Shown: positions 31,504 to 42,126, numbered from the stretch's first letter. The stretch: 64,000 bases of DNA from Singulisphaera sp. GP187 (GCF_900129635.1 NZ_FSRB01000001.1:1961501-2025500); one strand, 5' to 3'. Program-made: numbers and translations. Notes: generated by a model not told the origin, from the letters alone.

Positions 31504-34500
31504 TCAGCGTTGAGCGCGAACCTTATCGGTACGCGTTCCCGAGTACCTCATGAGGTCGACGGCACGCTGAGAAATCTCGTCGTTAGCGTTGTTGCCCCTG
31601 GCCAGTTCCAGGGCGGTCAGCCGACCCGAATCATCATTGAGCCGTCGCTCAATCTCTGCCAAATTCATCCACCAAGAGCGCTTGATCGCATCGATCGACA
31701 TCAACTCAAGCGCCTTTTCATAGCGTGTTTTCGCCTCGTTCCAGAGGGACTTGAAGGCAAACGCTTCCGCCTGAGCGGCAAGGTGAAGCGAAGCCGAGGT
31801 TCCCTCGAGCCGAGGGGCATCGAGACGCGACAGAATCAGCCCCAAGGCGGCGTCCGCGTCAGCGCTCCCGCGTTCGCGAAGGAATCGCGCTGCGGCCAAC
31901 GGAATCGGCGCGAATGGCGGAAGGGCTTCCTTCCAGTCAGAGAACGTCCACGAAGTCTGCTCGGCCATGTCGCGGATCACTCGTCTGGTAATTTCCTCGC
32001 TCGGCAGGTGATATCGAAGGATTTGCGTATCTTCGTCAAATGAGGGCGTCACGACGCGCGACAGATCGGCGCGTGCGGCCATCTCGAGCGCACGGCGGTA
32101 GACCTTGATCGCAGCCTCTTTCTTACCGGCCTGAAGACATTGATGCCCAAGCCAAGTCTGAGCTTCGATGTCTTGGCTCAGACCGAGGCTCGGGTTGAAG
32201 GAGGAAACATGATCATCAAGGCGTGCTTGACGCGCCAACGCAAATCGCACTTGTGCCTGGATCGGCGACGCCTGGGAGGCGGCGTTGAGCAACTTCTTCG
32301 CTTGCTCAGCGTTCAGGGGATCGTCGGCTGGCCGACGATCGAAGTAGAGCGACCAGAGCATGAGGTTCGCGGCTGACGACCGCCACCACGCTCCTCCGGG
32401 AGTGGGCACGCTCTCGGGAAGTGGTTTCACATTGGCGGCTCCGCCCGCCAGAAGGCTGGCGACTGAACCCGACCACCGGGCATCGACCGACCAGATGCAG
32501 GACAGAGCGACGCCGGCCATCCCGAAAACAAGCACGGCGAGCAGGGCAGGGGGCCAACCCAACCAGAGCGGAAACGTCCAGTGAGCGGGCTCACGTGGTT
32601 CCGTAAGTATCGGTTGGATGAGGGCCGGACGCACCATCGCTCGCGGTGCCGTTGCTCGTTTCACGCTCGCGTTGTGCGACGCGAGGATATCCCGCACCGT
32701 CGGCCAGTCGCGACTCGATGGAGGGGGGATCGTTTCCTTCGTCGTCGATCCACTTCCGTCCCGTGCCGAATCATCGAACCGAACCGCCCAATCCGCAAGT
32801 GGAGTGGTAGGCGCTGAAGCTTGAGCGCCAGCGATCGATGGGTCTTCGACAGGATCGGTCTCGATCGAAGTACTGGAGACCGTGGACTTCGCAGTTCTCG
32901 AAAGCCCACAGGCATCGTGAACACTCGTCGTCAGATCAACAGTCGTCTCCTCGAGAATCACTCCGGCAGGATCACCGAGACGCGAATCGGTCACGATTCC
33001 GGGAGACTCGATCGGCGCCGTGAAAGTCGCGGACGAGGCAGGTGCGGTCCCACCCGCCTCGACGAGCGATTCCACACTTGAGACGCCGGCACTCCGCTCT
33101 TCGATGACTGCGACCGACTCGCTCGGAATCAACGACGGCGGAGGAGTGATGACCTCTTCGACTCTGACAGGATCATCACCTATTTCGACAAATCTCGACT
33201 CTTCGATGACCGCGGCCGGCTCGGTCAGAATCAACGACGAGAGAGGCGTAACGATCTCAGCGGCGGCCCCCACAGGATCGGCATCTGTTTCGAGGAGAAC
33301 CGAGTCATCGACAACGGCCGCTGGCGACGAGAAGACCGCGACCGAGGGAAGCGTGAGGGCCTCGGTAAACCCGACAGGATCGGTAGGAGTTTCGAGGAGA
33401 GCCGACGCTTCGACGACGGACGGTGCCGGATCCGACAGAATCGCGAAGGAAGGAGGCGTGAGGGCCTCTCCGTCTCGATCAGGTCCTCCCCAAGTCTCGG
33501 TGAGAACGCCCGTTTCGGTGGATTCCGCAGCGAGTGTCTGGTCTTCCTCCCATGCGGCCGCCGTTGGGACATCGATTTCGTCGACCGACTGGCCCCCAGC
33601 CTGAGGGGCGACCAGCGTGTCGATTACTCCTTCCGACGGTGACTCGACGCTTCGGGACTGCTCGACTGCGGGCGAGGGATCGAGCCTGTCGATACCAAGG
33701 AAAGTCTCCTCGATCGGCTCCGCGAACGAAAACTCGGGTCCAACCTCCAGGTGGGTCAGCGAAGGGAGCGATTCAAGGGCCGACGAGCTCGGATCGACTG
33801 GCAAGTCCGGCGCGGAAACGACCTCGCTCCGACTCTCGGTCGTGGGAAGGTCGACGCGGGGAAGTCGCGGTACGTGATACGGCGGCGTACTGGGAGGAGA
33901 AATCTCGACCAGTGGAGCCGCCGTCAGTGTAGGAACCGGGGGAACGCTTGGAGGAATCTCGGTGATTGAGGCCCGTCGATCGACGGGCGAGCTTCCTCGC
34001 CATGTTCGGGTTCGCAATTCCGCGGCGTCGAGAGATGCGCGTCGGACCGTCAATTCTTCTGGTGGCGTGGTCGCCACGGGAGGAGGAGAGGCCAGTGGGG
34101 TGGCCGCAACGGGCGGACGTGCACGGACACGCTCGCCGGCCGCTCGCCAGCGGTTCTCCCATCGCCGTTCCTCGGGACTGACGTCGGACCGTTTCGACCG
34201 CTTCTCCGCGTTCTCCTTCCAGCGCGACACAGGGTCGTATTCCGGAGCGGGTGTGGGACGGGGAGGCGGGGGCGCAGTGAACTCGAACAGGTCGCTCGGA
34301 TCGTCACGACCTCGCGGGGGCGTCACGGGGGGACGAACCTCTTCGCGGACGATCGTCGAGGCCGTTGGCGCCGGCGACTTATAAGCGTGCCACTCCGGCG
34401 AGGCCGCGCCGGTGGGGCGTAAGGTGAGCCAGTGCTCTCCGACCCGAAATGGGACATCGAAAGGAAGCGGGCAGGTAGCCTCCACGGACCGACCATCAAT

Positions 34501-34709
34501 CCAGACGAACCCGGCGGCGCGCGAGGGAACAAGCTGCCACTCCCCCCCCGGCGGCGGAGTCGGCATTCTTCGTCAGCCAGGTCGGGTTCGGTCAGACGGA
34601 CTTCGCAATAGGATGCGCGGCCGATCCGCACCGAGGAGCCGGGGAGTTCGACGACCCGGATCGGGTCCGAGTCTCGAGCCTGGATATGGAGGCAGGCAGT
34701 TTCCGGCAT
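31504..34709 (-). CDS. FHA domain / transmembrane / TPR-like protein with an apparent frameshift
   Basis: About 1,070 residues when the two frames are joined. ATG 34709 with AGGAGGAG upstream starts an FHA domain (SSVRIGRASYCEVRLTEPDL); after a frame change at a run of eight C/G (34542-34549) the second half of the FHA domain continues (EWQLVPSRAAGFVWIDGRSV, FRVGEHWLTL). Next come a long acidic/Ser/Thr/Pro linker of several hundred residues, one membrane helix (PALLAVLVFGMAGVALSCIW), and a C-terminal helical TPR-like region with HQCLQAGKKEAAIKVYRRALE. FHA domains bind phosphothreonine. It lies between the ligase (40 bp upstream) and exosortase (73 bp downstream). Predicted role: membrane scaffold of the EPS/exosortase locus (inference). 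Confidence 0.8.
34541..34550 (-). other. Run of eight C/G with apparent frameshift in the FHA gene
   Basis: The coding strand has eight G between CGCCGCC and AGTGG. One further G would join ECRLRRRGG to EWQLVPSRAAG in one frame within the FHA domain. As given, the first frame terminates after a short missense tail and the rest would need a start at the ATG at 34566. Confidence 0.8.
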
Positions 34710-34749
34710 CGTGGGATCAACTCCTCCTTGAAGCACGTCGAGTTGACGG

Positions 34750-36312
34750 CTACCCACGTTCCACGAACAGGTCAGTCCCGCCCGCAAGCCAGCGGTTGCA
34801 GACACCCCCGAGGGCACTCACAGCGACAGCGACAGCGGCGAGTTCGATGGTCCAGTGGATGACCGCGTATAAACTAAACCCCGCCGCCGCTCCAATCAAG
34901 CCGAACACCAATGCTCGATCCGCGGTCCCTACTCGACGTACCGCCCCAGGTAACCGGTAAAGGCACCAAATCATCCCAACGAGCAAAAGCGCCAAACCAA
35001 CGAATCCCGACTCAACCCACCATTGCAGGAGGCTACTGAGTGCATTCGTTCGCGTCTCGTCCTGCGTTTTGTACGAGGGGTAGATCGAAGTGAAACTTCC
35101 CAGTCCGGTGCCGAAAATCGGAAAATCACGGGTCATGGTCCAAGAATCGGCCCAGACCCGCGAGGCGGCCTGGAGGCTCACGGCCGAGATCGGCGCGGGA
35201 GTATCCGGAAGCTTCTCGACAATCAATCGCGTCCCGATGCCACTCCCCAATCCGGTCAGTGCCAGCAAGGTCAAACCGAGCCCGGTCCAGCGCACTCCCG
35301 TCGGCCACGCACTCGGCAGTCCCACCAGAATCAACCCGAACGCGAAGGGCAAACTGAGCAAGGGACCAGCCAGCAACCCCACCATCAACGCGCTTGTGAC
35401 CAACAAGATGGAAAGCAGGACGACCAAGCCACTCTGGCCGGACTCTGCCAGTCGGACCGTCAACAGGGCGCGGCTGCCACGAGGCGCGATGAGCTGGAGC
35501 AACATCGCCAGGGCAAGTGGCAAACCGAATGAAGCGAGCGCCAGATAGGCATCGGGCCCTCCCATCAGCGTTCCAACCAAGAAGGGTCGGTCCGGAAACA
35601 GTTGACCCCACGACGGGTGTGACGATGATGATCCGGCGACCGACCGCAGGACGAGCGAATTCGGCGAGGTCATCAGGTCCGAGTTCGTGGGCGCCCACAT
35701 CGGTCCAAAGCCCGGCTCGAATAAGCCATAGAGGCCACTACTACGGCCGACGACCTGGACCACCACGAAGCAGGTGTTGAGGAAGAAGACACCAAGCAGG
35801 CAGCCCCAGATGAGATAGAGACGACGAAGCCGGTCGGTATAGTGCGACACCCCCCAGAACAAGGCAAGACAGACGGAAGCGCCGACGATCCAATGTAGTG
35901 TGGCGGCGCGGTCAACCGTGATCGGTGAGCGATTCATCGCCGGATCGGGAAGTGGGATCGACGCATCGAGTTCACGAACCCGATCGGGGAAAAAGCCCAG
36001 GCTATAGACCTGCTGAGATCGCGGCGAAAACCGAGACGCAAGTGGGGCCGGCAATGGTGCGAGTTGCACGATCCCGAGCACTAAGGCAAGGAGCCCCAGG
36101 AGCGTCAGCGGGCTCTTCAGGAGTCGCATTTTCCCTGCGAGAGCGATTTGGAGCAGACAGGCCAACACGAAAAGAAAGGTCAGCCCCGAAATCAGCGGCC
36201 CGGCCCACCAGACCGCGCCGCCAAAAGCGAGCGTCGTGCCGACCAGCAACGTGGCCAGCACAACGCTTAAAAGTCGATCGTTTTTTACCTGAAGTCGTCG
36301 GCGAACGTTCAA
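34750..36312 (-). CDS. O-antigen ligase / Wzy-type membrane protein
   Basis: 520 residues with about twelve hydrophobic helices and a periplasmic loop. The Wzy_C/O-antigen ligase region shows a small-residue/aromatic pattern and the conserved FGTGLGSFTSIYPSYKT motif near residue 415. Predicted inner-membrane enzyme polymerising the polysaccharide or transferring it to an acceptor. Located 21 bp after the Wzc-type gene and 40 bp before the FHA gene on the minus strand, so co-transcribed. Since the plus arm also encodes a polymerase-like protein, the two may split polymerase and ligase roles. Confidence 0.85.
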   Translation of the reverse strand: MNVRRRLQVKNDRLLSVVLATLLVGTTLAFGGAVWWAGPLISGLTFLFVLACLLQIALAGKMRLLKSPLTLLGLLALVLGIVQLAPLPAPLASRFSPRSQQVYSLGFFPDRVRELDASIPLPDPAMNRSPITVDRAATLHWIVGASVCLALFWGVSHYTDRLRRLYLIWGCLLGVFFLNTCFVVVQVVGRSSGLYGLFEPGFGPMWAPTNSDLMTSPNSLVLRSVAGSSSSHPSWGQLFPDRPFLVGTLMGGPDAYLALASFGLPLALAMLLQLIAPRGSRALLTVRLAESGQSGLVVLLSILLVTSALMVGLLAGPLLSLPFAFGLILVGLPSAWPTGVRWTGLGLTLLALTGLGSGIGTRLIVEKLPDTPAPISAVSLQAASRVWADSWTMTRDFPIFGTGLGSFTSIYPSYKTQDETRTNALSSLLQWWVESGFVGLALLLVGMIWCLYRLPGAVRRVGTADRALVFGLIGAAAGFSLYAVIHWTIELAAVAVAVSALGGVCNRWLAGGTDLFVERG

Positions 36313-36333
36313 AGGTGCGTCTCCGGCTCAGGA

Positions 36334-38577
36334 CTACAGCGACGTGGCCATGGGAAGGGCCGTCTGCTCTTCGCTGGGAGCGTCGAGACCGGGAGCCGCG
36401 GGAGCGCTTCGCCCCGTAATGCTGCCCGTATAGCCATAAGGCGTCTCGGGCCCATAGCTCGACCAGTTGCGAAGATCCTCGTAGAGCCCATTGAACACGA
36501 CGCCGGCGATCATGACGTGCGACTGCTCAAGCATGGCCTTGGCATGCTGAAGGGGCCGAAGCTCCTGAGAACCGGAGCGGACGACGAGCAACGACGCGTC
36601 GACGATTCGCCCCAGCATCCGGCAATCGGCCAGGCCGAGAATCGCGGGACCGTCGAGGATCACGCGATCGTAATGACTCGACAATCCGATGATCAGCTGG
36701 CGAAGCTCAAGCGCCCCGAGAATCTCGATCGGAACGCCCGTGGTATCGCCGGTGGGAAGAAAGTCGAGATTCGGGATGTCGGTGCGAACGACCGTTCGCT
36801 GCCAGGGCAGGTCGCCTCGCAGCACATCGACCAGACCCAAGCCGGAACCCTCCTCATCCAGATCCTGGAACACACCGGCCAGGCTGGGACGACGAAGGTC
36901 AACATCCATCAAAAGGGTGCGTTCGCCGGCACGGGCGCAGGTGGCGGCCAGGTTCAGGGCGGTGGTGCTTTTGCCTTCCCCCGCCTTGGCACTCGTGACC
37001 AAGAGCGTAACGATCGGCCCCCGCTTGTCGGTGATTCCGATCAGGCTCGCTCGCAAGTTACGAAACGCGTCAGCCTCGATCGAGTCGGGGGCTCCCGGGG
37101 TCCAGAGATGGCCGCCGCGATGGAGTAAGGCGGAACGCCGAATTTTCGGGATGACTCCGAAGAGCGGCAAGGTCAGCGCGGCGGTCAACTGCTCAGGCGC
37201 CTTGATCGAATGGTCGATGTGCTCGAGCAGGCAGACCACGCCAATGCCCAATCCAAAGCTCAGAATCAACGCGAAGATCATGTTCAACGCACGTTTGGGA
37301 CGGATCGGCTGGGTGGGTTCCGCCACGCTCGCGACTTGGATGACCGGGTCCTTCTTCCCCTGCGAGATGGCGGAGAACTCCCAAATCTTCTTTTCCATCT
37401 CCGCGATCTGGTTCTGCTTCAACCTGAGCCGATCGATCGAGTCGGTGTATCGTTGGTACGTCGGCATCGAGGCCTGCAACTCATCGAGCAGCGTTTTGGC
37501 CATTTCCTCTTTTTGCCGAAGCTCTTCCTTCTTGGCATCAGCCAAGGAGTCATACGGGTTGCCTTCGGCGGCCCCCGCCGACGAGTCGCTCAGGGCATTG
37601 AGCCGCTTAAGCCGAGCGACCACCCCTTGAAGCTTCTTGGCGGTATGGAGAACCGCGGGATCGTGATCGAAGTTCCGAACCTTCGACTTGTAGGTGCTCA
37701 GCGTGTCGACAAGCGTTTCTCGCTGCAAACCGAGCTCGGACTTCTGGGCTGCATAAGGATCGGACGGAGCCTGATTGCGCGCGTTCGGAAAGGCTTGCGA
37801 CAGATAGGACTGCTGATTGAGGTCTCTCAATTGGTTTTGATCGTTCTGGATGCTCGAAGTGAGCAACTCATAGGTTCTCTCTTTGATATTTTTACCGCCC
37901 GGACCGATCACTTCCGAATCCTGGACCATAGCGATGATGGATTTATTGATATCACTAAGCTCATGCTTAAGAACCGTCAAATAGCCGTCGGCGGACTGCT
38001 TGGCATTGTCGATTTTCTGGTTGATCTCATCGCTAGCTTGATTCTTGAAGGCGTCGATCAAAAGTTGGAGCGATTTTGCGACCCGCACGGGGTCGCGGCC
38101 TTCGAGCGTCACGGTGTACTGGTTCGTCCCCGTCACCGGCCGGGTCTGGATGGCGGCGACCAGTTCCTCCGCGGCGTCGGTTGAGGCGCCGGCTCCGTGG
38201 GTCAAGCTTGGGTCATTGACCACCTGATCCGCAAGCCTCGGGCTCCGCAGCATGGCGATCCGGTTGGGCCCGTAGGTTTCCGAGCTCTCAGGCGCTTCAT
38301 GCCCCACCGTGGGCGAGACCAACGACGAAAGGACCGGATCGAAGTGCGGGGCTTCGATCGCAATCTGGGTTTTGGCGCTATAGACGTTTGGCTGATACGC
38401 GATCACGATTCCGCAGAGAATGCTCAGTGGGACGCCGATCGCCAGCACAAACCAAATCCGGCGACGCAATGCGCGGAGATAGTCGGAGGCGGATTTCCCG
38501 GCGTTGCTCTGGGTCGGGGCAGTCTGAAAGTTCGGAGAGCGAGGCGGCCCGGCATACCCTTGGATTGTGCCATCCAT
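36334..38577 (-). CDS. Wzc-type polysaccharide co-polymerase with tyrosine autokinase domain
   Basis: 747 residues. N-terminal Wzz domain between two membrane helices (about 40-60 and 430-450) with a long coiled-coil region, followed by a cytoplasmic BY-kinase domain: Walker A TSAKAGEGKSTTALNLA (about 530-545), Walker A' LLMDVDLRRPS, and Walker B VILDGPAIL. The C-terminal tail has several tyrosines (YEDLRNWSSYGPETPYGY), the usual autophosphorylation cluster. Controls chain length and export of the polysaccharide. Second gene of the minus-strand operon, 24 bp after the initiating transferase. Confidence 0.93.
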   Translation of the reverse strand: MDGTIQGYAGPPRSPNFQTAPTQSNAGKSASDYLRALRRRIWFVLAIGVPLSILCGIVIAYQPNVYSAKTQIAIEAPHFDPVLSSLVSPTVGHEAPESSETYGPNRIAMLRSPRLADQVVNDPSLTHGAGASTDAAEELVAAIQTRPVTGTNQYTVTLEGRDPVRVAKSLQLLIDAFKNQASDEINQKIDNAKQSADGYLTVLKHELSDINKSIIAMVQDSEVIGPGGKNIKERTYELLTSSIQNDQNQLRDLNQQSYLSQAFPNARNQAPSDPYAAQKSELGLQRETLVDTLSTYKSKVRNFDHDPAVLHTAKKLQGVVARLKRLNALSDSSAGAAEGNPYDSLADAKKEELRQKEEMAKTLLDELQASMPTYQRYTDSIDRLRLKQNQIAEMEKKIWEFSAISQGKKDPVIQVASVAEPTQPIRPKRALNMIFALILSFGLGIGVVCLLEHIDHSIKAPEQLTAALTLPLFGVIPKIRRSALLHRGGHLWTPGAPDSIEADAFRNLRASLIGITDKRGPIVTLLVTSAKAGEGKSTTALNLAATCARAGERTLLMDVDLRRPSLAGVFQDLDEEGSGLGLVDVLRGDLPWQRTVVRTDIPNLDFLPTGDTTGVPIEILGALELRQLIIGLSSHYDRVILDGPAILGLADCRMLGRIVDASLLVVRSGSQELRPLQHAKAMLEQSHVMIAGVVFNGLYEDLRNWSSYGPETPYGYTGSITGRSAPAAPGLDAPSEEQTALPMATSL

Positions 38578-38601
38578 GATGATATTCCTGCTCCATTAAG
38601 A

Positions 38602-40362
38602 TTATTTGTCGCCCAGAGTGGAGTGGTGGACCACGGGTCGAGCACTCCATCTCAACGTCATCCGGAGCCAGTTCAGCGAGACGCGGGTCAAAGACGGGGA
38701 AGTCGCGATGGCCAGGACCGGCGTCGCCTGTGACGAGAGGCGGGGGCCGCTTGAAAAAGGCTCCGGCGACGACCCGTGCCCCAGCGATCCCGAAGTCTCC
38801 TCACCCCGATCGTGGCTTTCTTCCTCTTGGGTCAACAACAACCGCTCCACCCGTTCGGCCGTGGCCAGCGAGAGTCGCTGAAGGAAGCGGAAGGCGATGT
38901 CGGCCTCGGTCGTGGCCTCCGGCGTCTGATGAAGCGAGACGGTCAAAAGCAGGTCTTTGCCACTGGAGAGTCGGAAGACAGCGGAAGGTCCCGACAGGGG
39001 CGCGGACATCGACGCGGGCTCCTCACGACCCTCGTCCTGAACGAAGACCTCGTCACCGTTGCGAGTGCAGGAGACCCGCTCGACTTTGCAGCCAAGCTCA
39101 TGAGCCGTGGATTCCAGCAGCGTTCGGATCGCCGCAACATGTTCACAGAGCTCGATCCGCTGAATCGCTTCCCAGGTCAGCTTCGCGGCGGCTCGCTCCT
39201 GGCGGCCCCGCGCGATTCGTGCCTTGAAATCGCCGCGGAGATTGGCGAACTCGTCCATCCGACTGGTCAGGATCAGGAGAAAGGCGAGGCAACCCGACAT
39301 CCCGAGAATCAGCGCGAGCATTTCGTTCTTGAGACAGACCCCAAGCAGCACTGCACCGCAGAGGAACCCCGAGAAGCAGTAGAGCAGGAGCGCGGCCTGA
39401 CGCGGATTCAGCCCCAGCCCAATCAAAAGGTGATGAACGTGACGTCGATCGGCCGAACTAAGAGGCAGGTTTCGCACCCAGCGCCGAAAGATCGCCATGG
39501 CGGTGTCGGAGATCGGCAGCCCCATCGCCAGGATCGGGAACAGGATCGAGATGGTCGACGGGCCCTTCAATGATCCTTGAACCCCGATGATCCCAATCAA
39601 GAGTCCGATCAACAAGCTCCCACTGTCCCCAAGGAAGATACAAGCGGGATGCCAGTTGTAGAGCAAGAAACCGGCGAGGCTACCCGCCAACGCGGCCGCC
39701 ATGATCGCGACGCCCACATTCTGGTTGTGGATCGCCACCAAGGTCAGCGTACCGCTGACGAGCAGGCCGACACCCGAAGCCAAACCGTCCATCCCGTCGA
39801 TGAGGTTCCAGATGTTCATGCAGGCAAGGAACCAGAGCATCGTGACGATGAGGCTCGGAATCGAGACCGGCAACGTGAGGCCCATCATCGACAAATTGAT
39901 GACGGGATGGCTCAGATCGATGGCCATGCCGAGAATATCGAAGCGCTGAATGCGGATACCGCCGATGAAGAGAATCATCACGGCGACCGCTTGGCCGGCG
40001 AGCTTCATGCGAGGCGCGATCGAACGCGTATCGTCAACGAAGCCGACGAGCAAAACGATGAGACCGGCCAAAAAGACCGCCCACTGGCAAGCCCACCATT
40101 CCTGGACGCCGGGCCAGTCGTTCAAGTAGCCACCATATCCCACAAGCATGATGGCTGAAGCCAGGCCGAACGCCAGCCCCAAGCCACCCAGCCGTGGCGT
40201 CGCTCCCTTGTGAATCCTGCGGAACTGGTCTGGCCGGTCGATGGCGCCGGCCCAGATCGCGATCCGCGTCACCATCGGAGTGGCTAAGACGCACCCCATG
40301 AACGCGACCGCGAAGATCAGCAAGAAGGAGTTGGAAATCATCATGGACGGGAACACCCTCAT
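38602..40362 (-). CDS. Undecaprenyl-phosphate sugar-1-phosphate transferase (WecA/MraY/TagO family) with long C-terminal extension
   Basis: 586 residues. The membrane core (about ten helices, 1-370) has WecA/MraY motifs: RRIHKGATPRLGGLG, LLVGFVDDTRSIAPR, NIWNLIDGMDGLASG, FLLYNWHPACIFLGDSGS and a cytoplasmic histidine loop DRRHVHHLLIGLG. It would start lipid-linked repeat-unit synthesis by moving a sugar-1-phosphate to undecaprenyl phosphate. Unusual: an extra cytoplasmic C-terminal region of about 190 residues, with a charged helix and a domain containing Cys-containing strands, not part of standard WecA. First gene of the minus-strand operon. ATG 40362 is used; ATGs at 40344 and 40341 are alternatives. 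Confidence 0.92.
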   Translation of the reverse strand: MRVFPSMMISNSFLLIFAVAFMGCVLATPMVTRIAIWAGAIDRPDQFRRIHKGATPRLGGLGLAFGLASAIMLVGYGGYLNDWPGVQEWWACQWAVFLAGLIVLLVGFVDDTRSIAPRMKLAGQAVAVMILFIGGIRIQRFDILGMAIDLSHPVINLSMMGLTLPVSIPSLIVTMLWFLACMNIWNLIDGMDGLASGVGLLVSGTLTLVAIHNQNVGVAIMAAALAGSLAGFLLYNWHPACIFLGDSGSLLIGLLIGIIGVQGSLKGPSTISILFPILAMGLPISDTAMAIFRRWVRNLPLSSADRRHVHHLLIGLGLNPRQAALLLYCFSGFLCGAVLLGVCLKNEMLALILGMSGCLAFLLILTSRMDEFANLRGDFKARIARGRQERAAAKLTWEAIQRIELCEHVAAIRTLLESTAHELGCKVERVSCTRNGDEVFVQDEGREEPASMSAPLSGPSAVFRLSSGKDLLLTVSLHQTPEATTEADIAFRFLQRLSLATAERVERLLLTQEEESHDRGEETSGSLGHGSSPEPFSSGPRLSSQATPVLAIATSPSLTRVSLNWLRMTLRWSARPVVHHSTLGDK

Positions 40363-40998
40363 CGCCCTCGATCAAATGTCCGCCCGAAAGTCATTCTCGG
40401 GATGACGCCCGCCAGCGAGTCAGCAATCGGACACGCCGAGAGCATCCGAGCCAAGCCTGATTACGCCGCCGAAAGCGTTCCGGGTTTCCCCGCACGCCCC
40501 TGACGCGCTGAACCGGCGAGCCCATCGGACTTCACACCATGTTGTGAATACGATCCAGGCTCGACCTTCGCACCGGATTGTTCGCAAAGCCGAGGAGTGA
40601 CCGATTCGACCGTCCCGGTTGGGGCGATGGACCTCGTTGAGGAGGATCGCGAAAACCCGCGGTCGGAAGGTGGGAGAGCGTGAGTTGAGCAGGACCGACT
40701 CTTGGAGCAAGCGCCAGATTTCACGATGATGACTCGTCTTCCTTGACTCAATCGGGCGATAACCGCCCTGTTGTCCATCGAGGGCGGAGCTTTCCTGGTC
40801 CGAAAAGTATCAAGGTTTTGTCAGCGCCGGTCAAGATCGATTCTCAGTCGCGCGGCTCCGAAACCGAGATCCCGCGCGCCCCGCACCCGGCGACGGGCGA
40901 GCGCGGTACGGAAGAACCCGTTTGCTGGCGAAGTTCTGGCAGGCTTGTGCCGATTAAGCTAGTGAACGCGATTTTCCCGACGCCAGGAAGGGTTGGGC
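40363..40998. other. Divergent intergenic region between the EPS operon and the S49 gene
   Basis: About 630 bp upstream of both the minus-strand EPS operon and the plus-strand S49 lipoprotein gene, so it should hold promoters for both. Open frames in it are Arg/Pro-biased shadows with no domain. No clear sigma-70 box pair, riboswitch or operator was recognised by eye. Confidence 0.5.
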
Positions 40999-42126
40999 GT
41001 GTACCGGATTGGCAAGGATATTTTCGCCATGCGCTGGGAAAAAGGATGGCCGAGGACGAAAGCTGATCGAGCCTGGATCCTTTTCGCCTGGTTAATCGCA
41101 TTGTCGGGATGCCACGCCATTCCGATTACCGGCCAGGTGGACACCAACGCCAAGGTTGCGGCGAACTTCCAAGGGACGGTCGACGTCCACCTGCCGTCCG
41201 CGACCGACCCGGGCCCGATGATCCCGGTGGTGGTGCGTCGAGCCCCGGCCGGTAGCGAGGCGGCTCGCATCGTCATCGTCGACGTCGACGGCCTTTTGCT
41301 CAACCAGAATCTCACCGGGATCTACTCGGTCGGAGAGAACCCGGTCTCGGCCTTCCGGGAAAAACTCGAGATGGCGGCCGGGGATCCTCGGGTCCGCGGC
41401 GTCGTGCTTCGCGTTCACAGTCCCGGCGGCGGCGTCACGGCCTCGGATATCCTCGCCGAGGAACTGCGACGATTCCGCCAGGCGACAGGGAAACCGGTCG
41501 TCGCCTGCCTGATGGATGTCGCGACCGGAGGCGCCTATTACCTGGCCGTCGGTTCCGACCGAATCATCGCGCTCCCCACGTCGATCACGGGGGGAATCGG
41601 AGCGTTGATCAACCACGCGAATCTGGAAGATGCGATGGCCCAGCTCAACCTCCGTGTCGAGCCGGTGAAAGCGGGTGAACTCGTCGACATGGGATCAGTA
41701 GCAGCCCCCCTCTCGGACGAGGCGCGGGGCCTCTTCCAGGACATGGCCAACGGATTCCGTGACCGGTTCGCGACCCGGGTCGCTCAATCCCGGCCAATGA
41801 TGACCGTCGACGATCACCGCTCGATCGCCGACGGCCGGATCGTTGCCGCATCGCGGGCACTCAAGCTTCACATGGTTGACCAGCTGGGTTATGTCGACGA
41901 CGCGATCGCCGAGGCGGAGCGACTCGCAGGTGTACCGGGATCGGAAGTCGTCTTCTTCGAGCGGGCAGGTCATCCCACCCGATCGATCTACTCGATCGTG
42001 CCGAATGTCCCCCTTCAGAGCGAGCTAATCCCCTTCAGCTACCCCGGCCTGGAACGGAGTAAGCTGCCGACCTTCCTCTATCTCTGGCAGCCTGATCCCA
42101 CGATCACAAAACTGAGCGGTCGCTAA
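40999..42126 (+). CDS. S49 (SppA-fold) lipoprotein lacking the catalytic residues
   Basis: 375 residues from GTG 40999, chosen because AGGAAGG lies 7 bases upstream; ATG 41029 is an alternative. The N-terminus ends in a lipobox-like LIALSGC, so it is probably a lipoprotein. One S49 domain follows (LRVHSPGGGVTASDILAEEL, ITGGIGALIN). Aligned by eye to Bacillus SppA, the catalytic Ser (AASGGYY) is Gly here (VATGGAYY) and the catalytic Lys (SGAHKD) is Val (AGELVD). So it is probably an inactive or altered S49 protein. Stand-alone gene between the EPS locus and the IS island. Confidence 0.85.
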   Translation: MYRIGKDIFAMRWEKGWPRTKADRAWILFAWLIALSGCHAIPITGQVDTNAKVAANFQGTVDVHLPSATDPGPMIPVVVRRAPAGSEAARIVIVDVDGLLLNQNLTGIYSVGENPVSAFREKLEMAAGDPRVRGVVLRVHSPGGGVTASDILAEELRRFRQATGKPVVACLMDVATGGAYYLAVGSDRIIALPTSITGGIGALINHANLEDAMAQLNLRVEPVKAGELVDMGSVAAPLSDEARGLFQDMANGFRDRFATRVAQSRPMMTVDDHRSIADGRIVAASRALKLHMVDQLGYVDDAIAEAERLAGVPGSEVVFFERAGHPTRSIYSIVPNVPLQSELIPFSYPGLERSKLPTFLYLWQPDPTITKLSGR

